64,000 nucleotides of DNA, taken from assembly GCF_900115435.1 (NCBI RefSeq), contig NZ_FOWK01000005.1, positions 1 to 64,000 of the forward strand. Direction: 5' to 3'. Source of the stretch: Prevotella sp. tf2-5 (GTDB lineage: Bacteria; Bacteroidota; Bacteroidia; Bacteroidales; Bacteroidaceae). Numbering within the stretch: position 1 is the stretch's first letter; each line of letters opens with the position of its first letter. Shown here in pieces: positions 50,993 to 59,564 of the stretch. Under the pieces are notes generated by a model that was not told where the DNA came from, made no database searches, and saw nothing but the letters and a program-made list of their open reading frames with translations. Both the position numbers and the translations under genes were made by a program.

Positions 50993-51469
50993 TCAGGGGA
51001 GGTATTTCTGCCTCAGATAGTCGGCAAAAATACGTGCCGCACTCTCCACCTTGGCGGCACAGGGACGTGTCTTGTAGTATTCAGCGGTACGGGGAGAAGC
51101 CACATAACTCGACACCGCCTTCTCCACCCCTTTCAGCCCCAGGATCTCCGCACAGATCAGACTGCCGTTCGCCTCCTTGGACTTAGCGAGTAATTCCTGG
51201 ACGACCTTATAACATGCCGACTTGCCCTCCCGGTCACTGCCCTCCGTCTGTCCACAATCCAGTCCGACGAGGATCACGATGCCCGACACGGCACCACACA
51301 TCATCCGCATCCTACCGACACCACCGCCGAAGCCTGCCGCAATCCGTTTTGCCATCTCCTCATCCAACCCGTACAGGTCGGCAAAGGCAGCCACCACACT
51401 CTGACAACACCCGTACCCTGCCATAAAATTCTCTACGGCACGAGCTACCCGGTGCTCTAAATCATTCAT
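50993..51469 (-). CDS. C_GCAxxG_C_C family protein
   Basis: A 158-residue cytosolic protein of the putative redox family named for its spaced cysteines: GYGCCQSVVAAFADLYG (about residues 17-33), then MRMMCGAVSGIVILVGLDCG, with a further Cys in KSACYKVV and in SLICAEILG. The glycine-rich AAGFGGGVGRM lies between. Members often sit with metal or redox genes; exact chemistry unknown. The frame reaches GTG 51490, but the minus-strand promoter (TTTG 51526-51523, 20 bases, TAACTTTG 51502-51495) places transcription start near 51487, so ATG 51469 is the more reasonable start (ATG 51484 would be nearly leaderless). Confidence 0.85.
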   Translation of the reverse strand: MNDLEHRVARAVENFMAGYGCCQSVVAAFADLYGLDEEMAKRIAAGFGGGVGRMRMMCGAVSGIVILVGLDCGQTEGSDREGKSACYKVVQELLAKSKEANGSLICAEILGLKGVEKAVSSYVASPRTAEYYKTRPCAAKVESAARIFADYLRQKYLP

Positions 51470-51574
51470 ATCTACTTTTGACATTTTCACATGACAAAGT
51501 TACGAAGATTCTAGTAACATCACAAATAATAGGTATTTTTCTCTGTTAATTGTTCTTAAATAGGTGGTTTTCGG

Positions 51575-51606
51575 TTTGGATAGTTGAAATTATCAACGTA
51601 ATTTTG
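51575..51606 (+). promoter_or_regulatory. Promoter with internal palindrome for the NifU-like/GGGtGRT pair
   Basis: TTTG (51575-51578), 20 bases, TAATTTTG (51599-51606). Between the boxes lies the palindrome GTTGAAATTATCAAC (51583-51597), a likely operator. The transcription start would be near 51613, leaving a 36-base leader. Confidence 0.8.
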
Positions 51607-51648
51607 CAAAATATAGATACATTTATTTAATTCTAATTAGAAATAACA

Positions 51649-52350
51649 ATGATTTATTCAACGGAAGTGAAAAACATGTGTAGTGTCTGCAAAGGCGCTT
51701 ACCATGGACCTGCTCCTATCCCCGAGGAGGGCAAATGGATTCAGGCAAAGGAGATCAAAGACATCTCAGGTTACACACATGGTATCGGCTGGTGTGCACC
51801 TCAGCAGGGTGCTTGTAAGCTGAGCCTCAACGTGAAGGACGGTATCATCCAGGAGGCACTGGTGGAGACCATCGGTTGCACCGGTATGACCCACTCTGCC
51901 GCTATGGCAAGTGAGATTCTGCCCGGCAAGACCTTGTTGGAGGCGCTGAACACCGACCTGGTATGTGACGCTATCAACACCGCTATGCGTGAGCTGTTCC
52001 TGCAGATCGTCTATGGACGTACACAGAGTGCCTTCTCTGAGGGCGGTCTGGCTATCGGTGCTGGTCTGGAGGATCTCGGTAAGGGACTCCGCTCACAGAC
52101 TGGTACGCTCTATGGCACGATGGCTAAGGGTACCCGTTATCTGGAACTCACTGAGGGTTACATCACCAAGCAGTTCCTCGATGCCAACAATGAGGTATGC
52201 GGTTACGAGTATGTACACCTCGGCAAGATGATGGAAGCTATCAAGAACGGCATGGATGCCAACGAGGCAGTGAAGAAGTTCACCGGCTCTTACGGTCGTA
52301 CGACAGAGGAGCAGGGTGCAGTAAAGGCTATTGATCCACGTAAAGAATAA
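51649..52350 (+). CDS. NifU/IscU-like iron-sulfur scaffold family protein
   Basis: A 233-residue protein annotated in relatives as an iron-sulfur assembly scaffold. The NifU_N-like core has cysteines at the expected places: MCSVCKGAYHGP near the start, APQQGACKLSLNV, ETIGCTGMTHSAAMASEIL, and NTDLVCDAINTAM. The C-terminal third is specific to this subfamily, which is always paired with the GGGtGRT protein. Strong codon bias suggests high expression. It is followed after 14 bases by its partner. Confidence 0.85.
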   Translation: MIYSTEVKNMCSVCKGAYHGPAPIPEEGKWIQAKEIKDISGYTHGIGWCAPQQGACKLSLNVKDGIIQEALVETIGCTGMTHSAAMASEILPGKTLLEALNTDLVCDAINTAMRELFLQIVYGRTQSAFSEGGLAIGAGLEDLGKGLRSQTGTLYGTMAKGTRYLELTEGYITKQFLDANNEVCGYEYVHLGKMMEAIKNGMDANEAVKKFTGSYGRTTEEQGAVKAIDPRKE

Positions 52351-52364
52351 AGGAGGATACGACG

Positions 52365-53381
52365 ATGATTAGAAAAGTACAGTTTGAGAGTCAAGAGCGC
52401 CGTATCAATCAGGTTCTTGCTGCTCTGAAAGAGAATGGTATTAATAGTATTGAGGAGGCTAACGAGATCTGCGACAAGGCAGGTGTTGACCCCTATCTGA
52501 TGTGTGAGGAGACTCAGCGTATCTGTTTCGAGAACGCTAAGTGGGCATACGTTTGTGGTGCCGCTATCGCTATCAAGAAGGGTGTGAAGAATGCCGCTGA
52601 CGCTGCCGAGGCTATCGGTATCGGTCTGCAAAGTTTCTGTATCCCCGGAAGTGTTGCTGACGATCGTAAGGTAGGTATCGGACACGGTAACCTCGCTGCC
52701 CGTCTGCTCCGTGAGGAGACAGAGTGCTTCGCCTTCCTGGCAGGTCACGAGTCTTTCGCTGCTGCTGAGGGTGCTATCAAGATTGCCGAGATGGCTAACA
52801 AGGTCCGCCAGAAGCCTCTCCGCGTCATCCTGAACGGTCTTGGAAAGGATGCTGCCCAGATCATCAGCCGTATCAATGGTTTCACATACGTACAGACTCA
52901 GTTCGACTACTTCACCTCTGAGCTGAAGGTTGTCAAGGAGGTTCCTTATGGCAACAACCCCAGCCGTCTGAAGGTAAAGTGCTATGGTGCTGACGATGTC
53001 CGTGAAGGTGTTGCCATCCTGTGGAAAGAGAACGTAGACGTATCCATCACGGGTAACTCTACTAACCCCACCCGTTTCCAGCACCCCGTTGCAGGTACCT
53101 ATAAGAAGGAGCGCACCCTCGCTGGCAAGCCTTACTTCTCAGTAGCCTCCGGTGGTGGTACGGGTCGTACCCTGCACCCAGATAACATGGCTGCAGGTCC
53201 TGCCTCTTATGGTATGACTGACACGATGGGTCGTATGCACTCTGACGCTCAGTTCGCAGGTTCTTCTTCTGTTCCTGCTCACGTAGAGATGATGGGCTTC
53301 CTCGGTATCGGTAACAACCCGATGGTAGGTGCTACCGTTGCTATCGCCGTAGCTATCGACCTCGCATTGAATAAGAAATAA
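52365..53381 (+). CDS. GGGtGRT family protein
   Basis: A 338-residue protein carrying the motif that names the family (SVASGGGTGRTLHPDNMAAG, about residues 261-280). Also visible: conserved cysteines in ANEICDKAGVDPYLMCEE and TQRICFENAKWAYVCGAA, GIGLQSFCIPGSVADDRKVG and IGHGNLAARLLREETECFAF. The function is not established; it occurs beside the NifU-like gene in anaerobes, so a metal- or sulfur-linked enzyme is likely. A real Shine-Dalgarno (AGGAGG, 52351-52356) precedes the ATG, unusual for this phylum and consistent with strong translation. A terminator follows. Confidence 0.9.
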   Translation: MIRKVQFESQERRINQVLAALKENGINSIEEANEICDKAGVDPYLMCEETQRICFENAKWAYVCGAAIAIKKGVKNAADAAEAIGIGLQSFCIPGSVADDRKVGIGHGNLAARLLREETECFAFLAGHESFAAAEGAIKIAEMANKVRQKPLRVILNGLGKDAAQIISRINGFTYVQTQFDYFTSELKVVKEVPYGNNPSRLKVKCYGADDVREGVAILWKENVDVSITGNSTNPTRFQHPVAGTYKKERTLAGKPYFSVASGGGTGRTLHPDNMAAGPASYGMTDTMGRMHSDAQFAGSSSVPAHVEMMGFLGIGNNPMVGATVAIAVAIDLALNKK

Positions 53382-53395
53382 CGAGATCCCTCCAA

Positions 53396-53458
53396 CCTCC
53401 CCTGTTGAGGGGAGGCTATGATAAGACAAAAGCCTCACCTTTTTGGTGGGGCTTTTTC
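53396..53458 (+). terminator. Double hairpin terminator after the GGGtGRT gene
   Basis: First stem CCTCCCCT / AGGGGAGG (53396-53415), second stem AGCCTCACC / GGTGGGGCT (53431-53453) followed by TTTTT. Confidence 0.88.
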
Positions 53459-53468
53459 TGTGTCCTAA

Positions 53469-54836
53469 TTATAAGAAGGGAGCGGGCGATATCAGATGCA
53501 TGTCCTCACCAGTGACAGGATGACGGAACCATATCTGTTCGGCATGCAGATACAGACGATCGGCTTTCGTGCCGTAGAGCTCGTCACCCTTGATGGGGCT
53601 GCCAAGTCCTTCAGGATGAGCGCAATGGATGCGCAACTGATGGGTACGTCCTGTCTGAGGATAGAGGGCAATTATATCAGGACTGATAAATTCGTAATCG
53701 GTCACTGCCCGCTTACCGTGTTCCAAGTCGACGACTTGGCGCGGACGATTCATCGGGTCAGGACGGAGCGGCAACGAGATAGTTCCTCTTTTCCATTTCT
53801 TCATTTCCTCATTTTCATTTCTCATTTCTAATTTCTCATTGCTCATTTGCTCAAGCTTCGCCACATATCTCTTCCGCACCTGATGTTTGATGAACTGCTC
53901 CTGTAGGGAGCGATAGACCTCCAACGACTTCGCCACGATAAGCAGCCCTGACGTCCACATATCCAACCGATGGGCGATGTATGAATCCGGATAACGCTGT
54001 CGCATGATGGTCTCCACGCTATACTCCTCTACCCTTCCTGGTATACTCAGCATCCCTGAGGGTTTGTCTACCACCAAGAGGGCATCGTCCTCATAGATTG
54101 TCTTGACTTCTAAATGTGGAAAGCCCAGCGTCTCTGGGTTCACATCAACATCAAGTCCTTGTAACATCCACGTGAGGATGGGCTTGCATTTCCCTCGACA
54201 GGCAGGATAGTAGTTCAGATGCTGCCGCAACTCCTCTTTGGTAGACTGTCCCCACCAGAACTCTGCCATACAGACGGGTCTCAGGTGTTGCTGATAGGCA
54301 TACTGCAAAAGTTTGGGGGCACAACAGTCTCCTGTGCCACCTGGAGGCAGTGGGAATTTTTTCCGTAATTTGGGACGGTCGTAATAGTCTTGCCAGATAT
54401 CCACCAAATCTTTCGTCTCTCCTCGTGCATTCAGCAGCTGATATTGATGGAACAGCCACAACTGTAAGTCTTGGGACATCTGTTTTGATGTTTGATGTTT
54501 GATGGCTGATGTTTGAGATATCTCGCGTTCCTTCGTTTTGAAATAACCGTCAGGCTGCTGGGCATCATAGACAGGAGGCACGAAATAGTCCCAGTCGTTA
54601 CGTCCTGCCAGCAATCCGCTATAGGCGGCAAGGAAGGAGACCCCCTCTGACGTATCCACTACCAATACCCCGAACATCTTTCCTTTATCCGCATCTTCCT
54701 TAATCTCCGCATGACTGGCGATATACGCCTGCACCTCTTTCGCTGCCAACTGGCACAACGGATGTGGCTCATAGCAGAAAGGATAAGTAAACCGTTCCGG
54801 TTTCTGAATGTCAGTATGTAAGGGGTGTAACTTCAT
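53469..54836 (-). CDS. RluA family pseudouridine synthase with N-terminal extension
   Basis: A 455-residue enzyme that converts uridine to pseudouridine in rRNA or tRNA. The catalytic block is IAHRLDMWTSGLLIVAKS, with the Asp of RLD. Downstream are KRYVAKL, MNRPRQVVDLEHGKRAVTDY and ALYPQTGRTHQLRIHCAH. The first 210 residues are an extra domain common in Bacteroidota homologues (DCCAPKLLQYAYQQHLRPVC). Two stretches are coded by heptamer tracts, ISQTSAIKHQTSKQMSQ (H11) in the extension and SNEKLEMRNENEEMKKWK (H10) inside the catalytic domain between two strands. ATG 54836 is preferred; a TATTTTTG -7 box lies at 54851-54844. Confidence 0.9.
   Translation of the reverse strand: MKLHPLHTDIQKPERFTYPFCYEPHPLCQLAAKEVQAYIASHAEIKEDADKGKMFGVLVVDTSEGVSFLAAYSGLLAGRNDWDYFVPPVYDAQQPDGYFKTKEREISQTSAIKHQTSKQMSQDLQLWLFHQYQLLNARGETKDLVDIWQDYYDRPKLRKKFPLPPGGTGDCCAPKLLQYAYQQHLRPVCMAEFWWGQSTKEELRQHLNYYPACRGKCKPILTWMLQGLDVDVNPETLGFPHLEVKTIYEDDALLVVDKPSGMLSIPGRVEEYSVETIMRQRYPDSYIAHRLDMWTSGLLIVAKSLEVYRSLQEQFIKHQVRKRYVAKLEQMSNEKLEMRNENEEMKKWKRGTISLPLRPDPMNRPRQVVDLEHGKRAVTDYEFISPDIIALYPQTGRTHQLRIHCAHPEGLGSPIKGDELYGTKADRLYLHAEQIWFRHPVTGEDMHLISPAPFL
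53814..53850. repeat. Heptamer tract H10 (CTCATTT type)
   Basis: CTCATTT-like units with a seven-base step between 53817 and 53845 and looser copies on both sides. On the minus strand they read GAGAAAT. It encodes the Glu/Asn/Met-rich insert in the RluA catalytic domain. Confidence 0.75.
54487..54521. repeat. Heptamer tract H11 (GATGTTT type)
   Basis: Units GATGTTT, GATGTTT, GATGGCT, GATGTTT, GAGATAT, in the RluA N-terminal extension (opposite strand). Confidence 0.88.
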
Positions 54837-54856
54837 TGTTGTGCAAAAATACAAAA

Positions 54857-54891
54857 AACTATAAACTTTAAACTATAAACTATAAACTTTT
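54857..54891. repeat. Heptamer tract H12 (AACTATA type) in a divergent promoter
   Basis: Units AACTATA, AACTTTA, AACTATA, AACTATA, AACTTTT. It lies between the minus-strand -7 box of rluA (54851-54844) and the plus-strand -7 box TACCTTTG of the lyase gene (54895-54902), and so occupies the -33 region of both; neither promoter has TTTG. Confidence 0.9.
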
Positions 54892-54927
54892 TCGTACCTT
54901 TGCAGCAGAAAACTAAAACTAAAGCAA

Positions 54928-57666
54928 ATGAAAAAACTACTATTAACAATCATGTTGACAGGATGTGCCTTCACGATGATGGCACAACGAATCGATTTCA
55001 GTTTCAGCAACGCACAAGAGGCACAGACACATGAACCAGGCTATATTGAATGGAAAATTCCTAAAGCCGCCTCCTCATCCATGTCTTTCGACAATGGGAT
55101 GGAAATCACCATCTCGGCAACAGGAAATGCTGATGTCCTGAGAGACCAATGGAACAAGAACACCTGTAACAAGGGAAGAGATACTGAGCAGACAGGACTG
55201 CGCTTATTAGGAGATGGTGTGGTGGCTTTCATTGCTGACGGTGACAACACGCCGACAAGTACCAATACCCCTACCTCTATTGAGATCAAGGTCAAAGGGA
55301 TGACGGCAGGCAGCCATACCGCTATGGCATACCATGTATGGAAAGATGCCAAGTCTGGTGATATGCCGAAAATCAAGGTAGAACTGAAAATCAACGAGGG
55401 CGAGTATGTTGTCAAACAGAATGACGTTGACTTTGCCAACGTCAAGAACCCGGTAGAAAACCTGAAGATGGCTGATGCCCCTTTCTCCTACGTCGACTTC
55501 AACATTAAAGAAGGAGATGTGGTATACATCAAGTATACGACTATCGTAGAGACGGGCAAGACTTACCAGACCACGAATGTCATGCTGAACGGTCTGCTCT
55601 TTGACTCATCACCTTTTGTGTCACAAGACCCAGTCCCCACCAATCGCGACTATCATGTCGATGCCGACCAGGGTTCCTGCACCTTGAAATGGACGGCAGG
55701 ACCAACGGCGACAAAGCACCGCCTGTTCCTCGGCACCAATGAGAGTGAGGTGGAGAATGCCACATCACCGATTTACGAAGGGACAGAAACGGAATACACC
55801 GCCATCCAGCTGGTCTCAAAGAACTATTACTATTGGCGTGTCGACGAGGTGGAGAGTAATGGAACGGTACATAAAGGACTGGTATGGTCGTTCCGCCCCC
55901 GTCAACTTGCCTTCCCTGAGGCAGAGGGCTATGGACGCTACGCACAAGGTGGACGCGGCGGCATCGTCTATCATGTCACTAACCTCAGCGGTGACAAGGA
56001 CACTCCAGGCTCGTTGCTTTATGGTTTGGTGAATATCGACGAGCCTCGTTACATCGTGTTTGATGTCAGTGGTATCATCGAACTCGACTTCGAGTCTTAT
56101 TTCACCAAGCCCTATGCCTATATCGCCGGACAGACAGCACCAGGCAAGGGTATCTGTATCAAAGCATCCAATATCAATATCGGCTCTGATGTCATCGCAC
56201 GTCATATCCGCTTCAAGCGCGGACTGGGTATCTATGGCGAGAACACAGGTAACGCCATGGGTATGAGTGGTGCCAACCATGCTATTGTCGACCATTGTAC
56301 GGCAGCCTGGGGAACCGATGAGACGGTCAGCGGACGTGGCGCCAAGAATATCTCTTTCCAGTATTCCGTGATCTCTGAGGCATTAGGTATCGCTGGTCAT
56401 AAGAACTACCCCGACGGCACCAATCATGGCTATGCGGCAACGATTGACGGACAGATCGGCTCGTGGCATCATAACCTCCTCGTCAACTGTAACGGTCGTA
56501 ACTGGAGTATGGGCGGCGGTATGGATGCCAATAACATCCCCATTGGCGGACTGGACCTCTTCAATAATGTATGTTACAACTGGAAAAACCGCACCACTGA
56601 TGGTAATTGTCACATGGTGAACTTCGTGGGTAACTACTATAAGATGGGCGCAGACACCAGTAGGAAGACGCTCTTCACCCAGGATTTCGAGGATGCCATC
56701 AACCCTGCCGGTACTGACCAGGCATATATCAACGGTAATATCCGCGAGAATAAAAACCACTCGCAGACTACTGATAAGAAAAACGATACCTATAATGCCA
56801 CAGGTAATATCCCCACCACCTATGACTATGTGGTGAACACACCCCTGTTCCCCTCCTATGCCACTATCCACAGCGCCAAAGAAGCGATGAAGATTGTCAC
56901 CAGCTATGCAGGTGCCACGATGCCTCAGCGTGACGAGCACCACCAGCGTAATATTAAAGAGACGCTGAGCGGTACCTGGACATACAAAGGCTCGAAGTCT
57001 GGTATCAAGGGAGAGATAGACAACGAGGCGGACATCACAGAACACACAGGCGGCTGGGAGGCTTATCCTGAGGAAAAACGTGCTGCCGACTGGGATACTG
57101 ACCAGGATGGTATGCCCGACTGGTATGAGAAGGCTGTTGGCAGCGATCCTAATACCGCCAACCAGAATGATGACCCTGACAATGACGGCTGGACGCTCTT
57201 GGAAGACTATCTGGAATTCATGGCACATCCCTATATCATCGTAGAGCCGAATGCCACCAAGGAACTTGATGTGAAGCCTTTCTTTGCCGGATTCTATGGA
57301 CAGAACGACAACTACGATAAAGGAACACCCACCTACAGCGTTGCTGCCGAGAGCAGTCTCTTTACACCCTCTATAACTGGCTCTGTCGTCTCTGTTCAGG
57401 CAAAAGGAAATGGTGGCGTGGGTATCGTCAATGTCACTGTTAATGACAATGAGACTACATGGACACAGAAGTTCTATGTCGCTGTGACAGGAGAGCCCAC
57501 TAGCATCCCTTCTGTTTGGAGCGAAGACAATATCGAGGTCGCCAAACGTGAGTTCTTCACCACGGATGGCAAACAGGTCCGTCAGATGCAGTCACATGGC
57601 ATTTACATCATGAAGGTCACAGATACCAAGGGGCATATCCATACGATGAAGATTATCAAGAGCTAA
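54928..57666 (+). CDS. Secreted pectate lyase-like protein (PL1 type)
   Basis: A 912-residue exported protein. Signal peptide at 1-20 (LLLTIMLTGCAFTMMAQ). Beta-sandwich regions fill about 20-320, the later part like fibronectin type III. The lyase beta-helix starts at about 328: FPEAEGYGRYAQGGRGG, YIVFDVSGIIEL, AYIAGQTAPGKGICIKA, VIARHIRFKRG, AIVDHCTAAWGTDETVS and GSWHHNLLVNCNGRN. A calcium-binding-like segment DTDQDGMPDWYEK, then DDPDNDGWTLLEDYL, is at about 728-770. The C-terminal FFTTDGKQVRQMQSHGIYIM is a sorting-type tail. It should cut pectin outside the cell. Its stop overlaps the helicase start (TAATG). Confidence 0.88.
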   Translation: MKKLLLTIMLTGCAFTMMAQRIDFSFSNAQEAQTHEPGYIEWKIPKAASSSMSFDNGMEITISATGNADVLRDQWNKNTCNKGRDTEQTGLRLLGDGVVAFIADGDNTPTSTNTPTSIEIKVKGMTAGSHTAMAYHVWKDAKSGDMPKIKVELKINEGEYVVKQNDVDFANVKNPVENLKMADAPFSYVDFNIKEGDVVYIKYTTIVETGKTYQTTNVMLNGLLFDSSPFVSQDPVPTNRDYHVDADQGSCTLKWTAGPTATKHRLFLGTNESEVENATSPIYEGTETEYTAIQLVSKNYYYWRVDEVESNGTVHKGLVWSFRPRQLAFPEAEGYGRYAQGGRGGIVYHVTNLSGDKDTPGSLLYGLVNIDEPRYIVFDVSGIIELDFESYFTKPYAYIAGQTAPGKGICIKASNINIGSDVIARHIRFKRGLGIYGENTGNAMGMSGANHAIVDHCTAAWGTDETVSGRGAKNISFQYSVISEALGIAGHKNYPDGTNHGYAATIDGQIGSWHHNLLVNCNGRNWSMGGGMDANNIPIGGLDLFNNVCYNWKNRTTDGNCHMVNFVGNYYKMGADTSRKTLFTQDFEDAINPAGTDQAYINGNIRENKNHSQTTDKKNDTYNATGNIPTTYDYVVNTPLFPSYATIHSAKEAMKIVTSYAGATMPQRDEHHQRNIKETLSGTWTYKGSKSGIKGEIDNEADITEHTGGWEAYPEEKRAADWDTDQDGMPDWYEKAVGSDPNTANQNDDPDNDGWTLLEDYLEFMAHPYIIVEPNATKELDVKPFFAGFYGQNDNYDKGTPTYSVAAESSLFTPSITGSVVSVQAKGNGGVGIVNVTVNDNETTWTQKFYVAVTGEPTSIPSVWSEDNIEVAKREFFTTDGKQVRQMQSHGIYIMKVTDTKGHIHTMKIIKS

Positions 57667-59564
57667 TGTCACAACAAGCATCACCCATACAGGCGTTACA
57701 ACAACAACGGCTGCTGCTCGAGCTGGAGTACCAGACGGAAAAAGAGACTTTCCGCAAGCAGACCGAGGAGATGGGTGTGCAACGAAAGGTAAAAAGGGGG
57801 GATGCATGGTATCCCCTGAAGGTCGACAAGAGTTATTATAACTCGTTGAACCAACTCGCCGTTGAGGTGATCCGCACTTCCGATCAGGAGATAGAACATA
57901 CTTTCGAGTTCGGAAAGACCGTCATGTTCTTCTCCTGTGAGGACAACAAGATCAAATACCTCCCCTTTACGGCTACTGTCAGCTATGTGGATGGAGACCG
58001 TATGGTGTGTATCATCCCCAACAACGGATACCTGGTCACTCTGCAGAACACACAGAACTTGGGGGTGCAGCTATCCTTCGACGAGACTTCTTATCGACTC
58101 ATGATGGAAGCCCTCGACCGTGCCATCAAGGGAAAAAGTCGTTTGGGCTATCTACGTGACCTCTTCTACACCCATCAGAAGGCAGAGACTTTTGTCTTTC
58201 CTCCCATGCATTTTCCTTATCTGAACCAGACACAGGAAGATGCTGTCAATATGGTATTGAGGGCTAAGGATGTCGCCATCGTCCATGGTCCTCCTGGTAC
58301 TGGTAAGACGACAACCCTCGTAGAAGCCATCCGTGAGACACTGATGCGTGAGAGTCAGGTGCTGGTATGTGCACAGAGTAATATGGCTGTCGACTGGATC
58401 TCTGAGAAACTGGTTGACAGAGGTATCAATGTGTTACGTATTGGCAACCCTACCCGTGTCAACGACAAGATGCTGTCATTTACCTATGAGCGACGCTTCG
58501 AGGCGCATCCTGACTACCCCCATCTGTGGGCGATCCGCAAGGCTATCCGGGAACTGCGAGCCCATCGTAAACGAGGGGATGAGAAATTCCATCAGAAGCT
58601 GGAGAGTCTGAAAGGCAGAGCCACAGAGCTGGAGATTCGCATCAACAACGAATTATTCGGAGAGGCACGAGTCATCGCCTGTACCTTGGTAGGAGCCGCC
58701 AACCGCCTGTTGGACGGACAGAAATACGGCACCTTGTTTATCGACGAGGCAGCACAAGCTTTAGAGGCTGCCTGTTGGATTCCTATTCGCCGTGTCAGTC
58801 GTGTCATCCTTGCAGGTGACCATTGTCAGTTGCCTCCCACCGTCAAGAGCATCGCTGCCCTGAAGGCAGGACTCGACAAGACCCTCATGGAGCGTATCGT
58901 GGAGATGAAACCAGAGGTCGTTACCTTGTTGAAGATGCAGTATCGTATGAACGACGATATTATGCGTTTCTCTTCGAACTATTTCTATGACGGACAGGTA
59001 GAGAGTGCCCCGAATGTAAAGTATCGCGGCATCCTCGACCTCGATGTAGCAATGGAATGGGTTAATCCCTCAGAGAACTCGGAGTACTCAGAGTACTCTG
59101 ATAAATCCTTCAAAGAAACCTTCATCGGGGAGTCGTTCGGACGTATCAACAAAGACGAGGCAGAACTGACCCTCAATACCCTCCAACAGTATTTCGAGCG
59201 TATCAGTAAACAACGCCTATTGGATGAGCGTATCGATGTGGGGATCATCTCACCCTATCGTGCCCAAGTACAATACCTCCGTCGGTTGTTGATGAAACGT
59301 GAGTTCTTCAAGCCCTTCCGTCGCCAGATCAGTATCAATACCGTGGACGGTTTCCAAGGACAAGAGCGAGATATCATCGTCCTCTCCATGGTACGCTCGA
59401 ATGACGACGGACAGATAGGCTTCTTGCGTGACCTTCGTCGTATGAACGTCGCCATAACCAGAGCCCGCATGAAAGTCATTATCCTCGGGGATGTTGCCAC
59501 CTTGACCCGTCATCCGTTCTATCGACAGCTTTGGCAATATATCCAGTCACTTTCTAACGCATAG
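57666..59564 (+). CDS. Superfamily 1 (Upf1/SMUBP-2-like) helicase
   Basis: A 632-residue DNA/RNA helicase. Motif I HGPPGTGKTTTLVEAI (about 206-221), Ia VCAQSNMAVDWI, II LFIDEAAQALEA, III GDHCQLPPTV, IV region LLKMQYRMNDDIM, V NTVDGFQGQERDIIVLSMVR and VI RRMNVAITRARMKV. The N-terminal 190 residues form the beta-barrel and stalk of the IGHMBP2-like group. A Ser/Glu/Tyr insert (SENSEYSEYSDKS, about 470-482) is coded by a nonamer tract. Its 3' end overlaps the convergent ybeY by 11 bases. Confidence 0.92.
   Translation: MSQQASPIQALQQQRLLLELEYQTEKETFRKQTEEMGVQRKVKRGDAWYPLKVDKSYYNSLNQLAVEVIRTSDQEIEHTFEFGKTVMFFSCEDNKIKYLPFTATVSYVDGDRMVCIIPNNGYLVTLQNTQNLGVQLSFDETSYRLMMEALDRAIKGKSRLGYLRDLFYTHQKAETFVFPPMHFPYLNQTQEDAVNMVLRAKDVAIVHGPPGTGKTTTLVEAIRETLMRESQVLVCAQSNMAVDWISEKLVDRGINVLRIGNPTRVNDKMLSFTYERRFEAHPDYPHLWAIRKAIRELRAHRKRGDEKFHQKLESLKGRATELEIRINNELFGEARVIACTLVGAANRLLDGQKYGTLFIDEAAQALEAACWIPIRRVSRVILAGDHCQLPPTVKSIAALKAGLDKTLMERIVEMKPEVVTLLKMQYRMNDDIMRFSSNYFYDGQVESAPNVKYRGILDLDVAMEWVNPSENSEYSEYSDKSFKETFIGESFGRINKDEAELTLNTLQQYFERISKQRLLDERIDVGIISPYRAQVQYLRRLLMKREFFKPFRRQISINTVDGFQGQERDIIVLSMVRSNDDGQIGFLRDLRRMNVAITRARMKVIILGDVATLTRHPFYRQLWQYIQSLSNA
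59073..59108 (+). repeat. Nonamer tract (GAGTACTCA type) in the helicase gene
   Basis: Units GAGAACTCG, GAGTACTCA, GAGTACTCT, GATAAATCC, read as SENSEYSEYSDKS. It shares CTCAGAGTACTC with the tract in the OPT gene. Confidence 0.8.

Noticed and set aside
50873-51193. Plus-strand open frame of 106 codons between dusB and the NifU-like gene
   Set aside because: It is a shadow of the minus-strand C_GCAxxG gene and has no promoter or start context of its own.
7726-54891. Heptamer tracts as CRISPR repeats
   Set aside because: Units are seven bases and contiguous, with no spacers and no cas genes.
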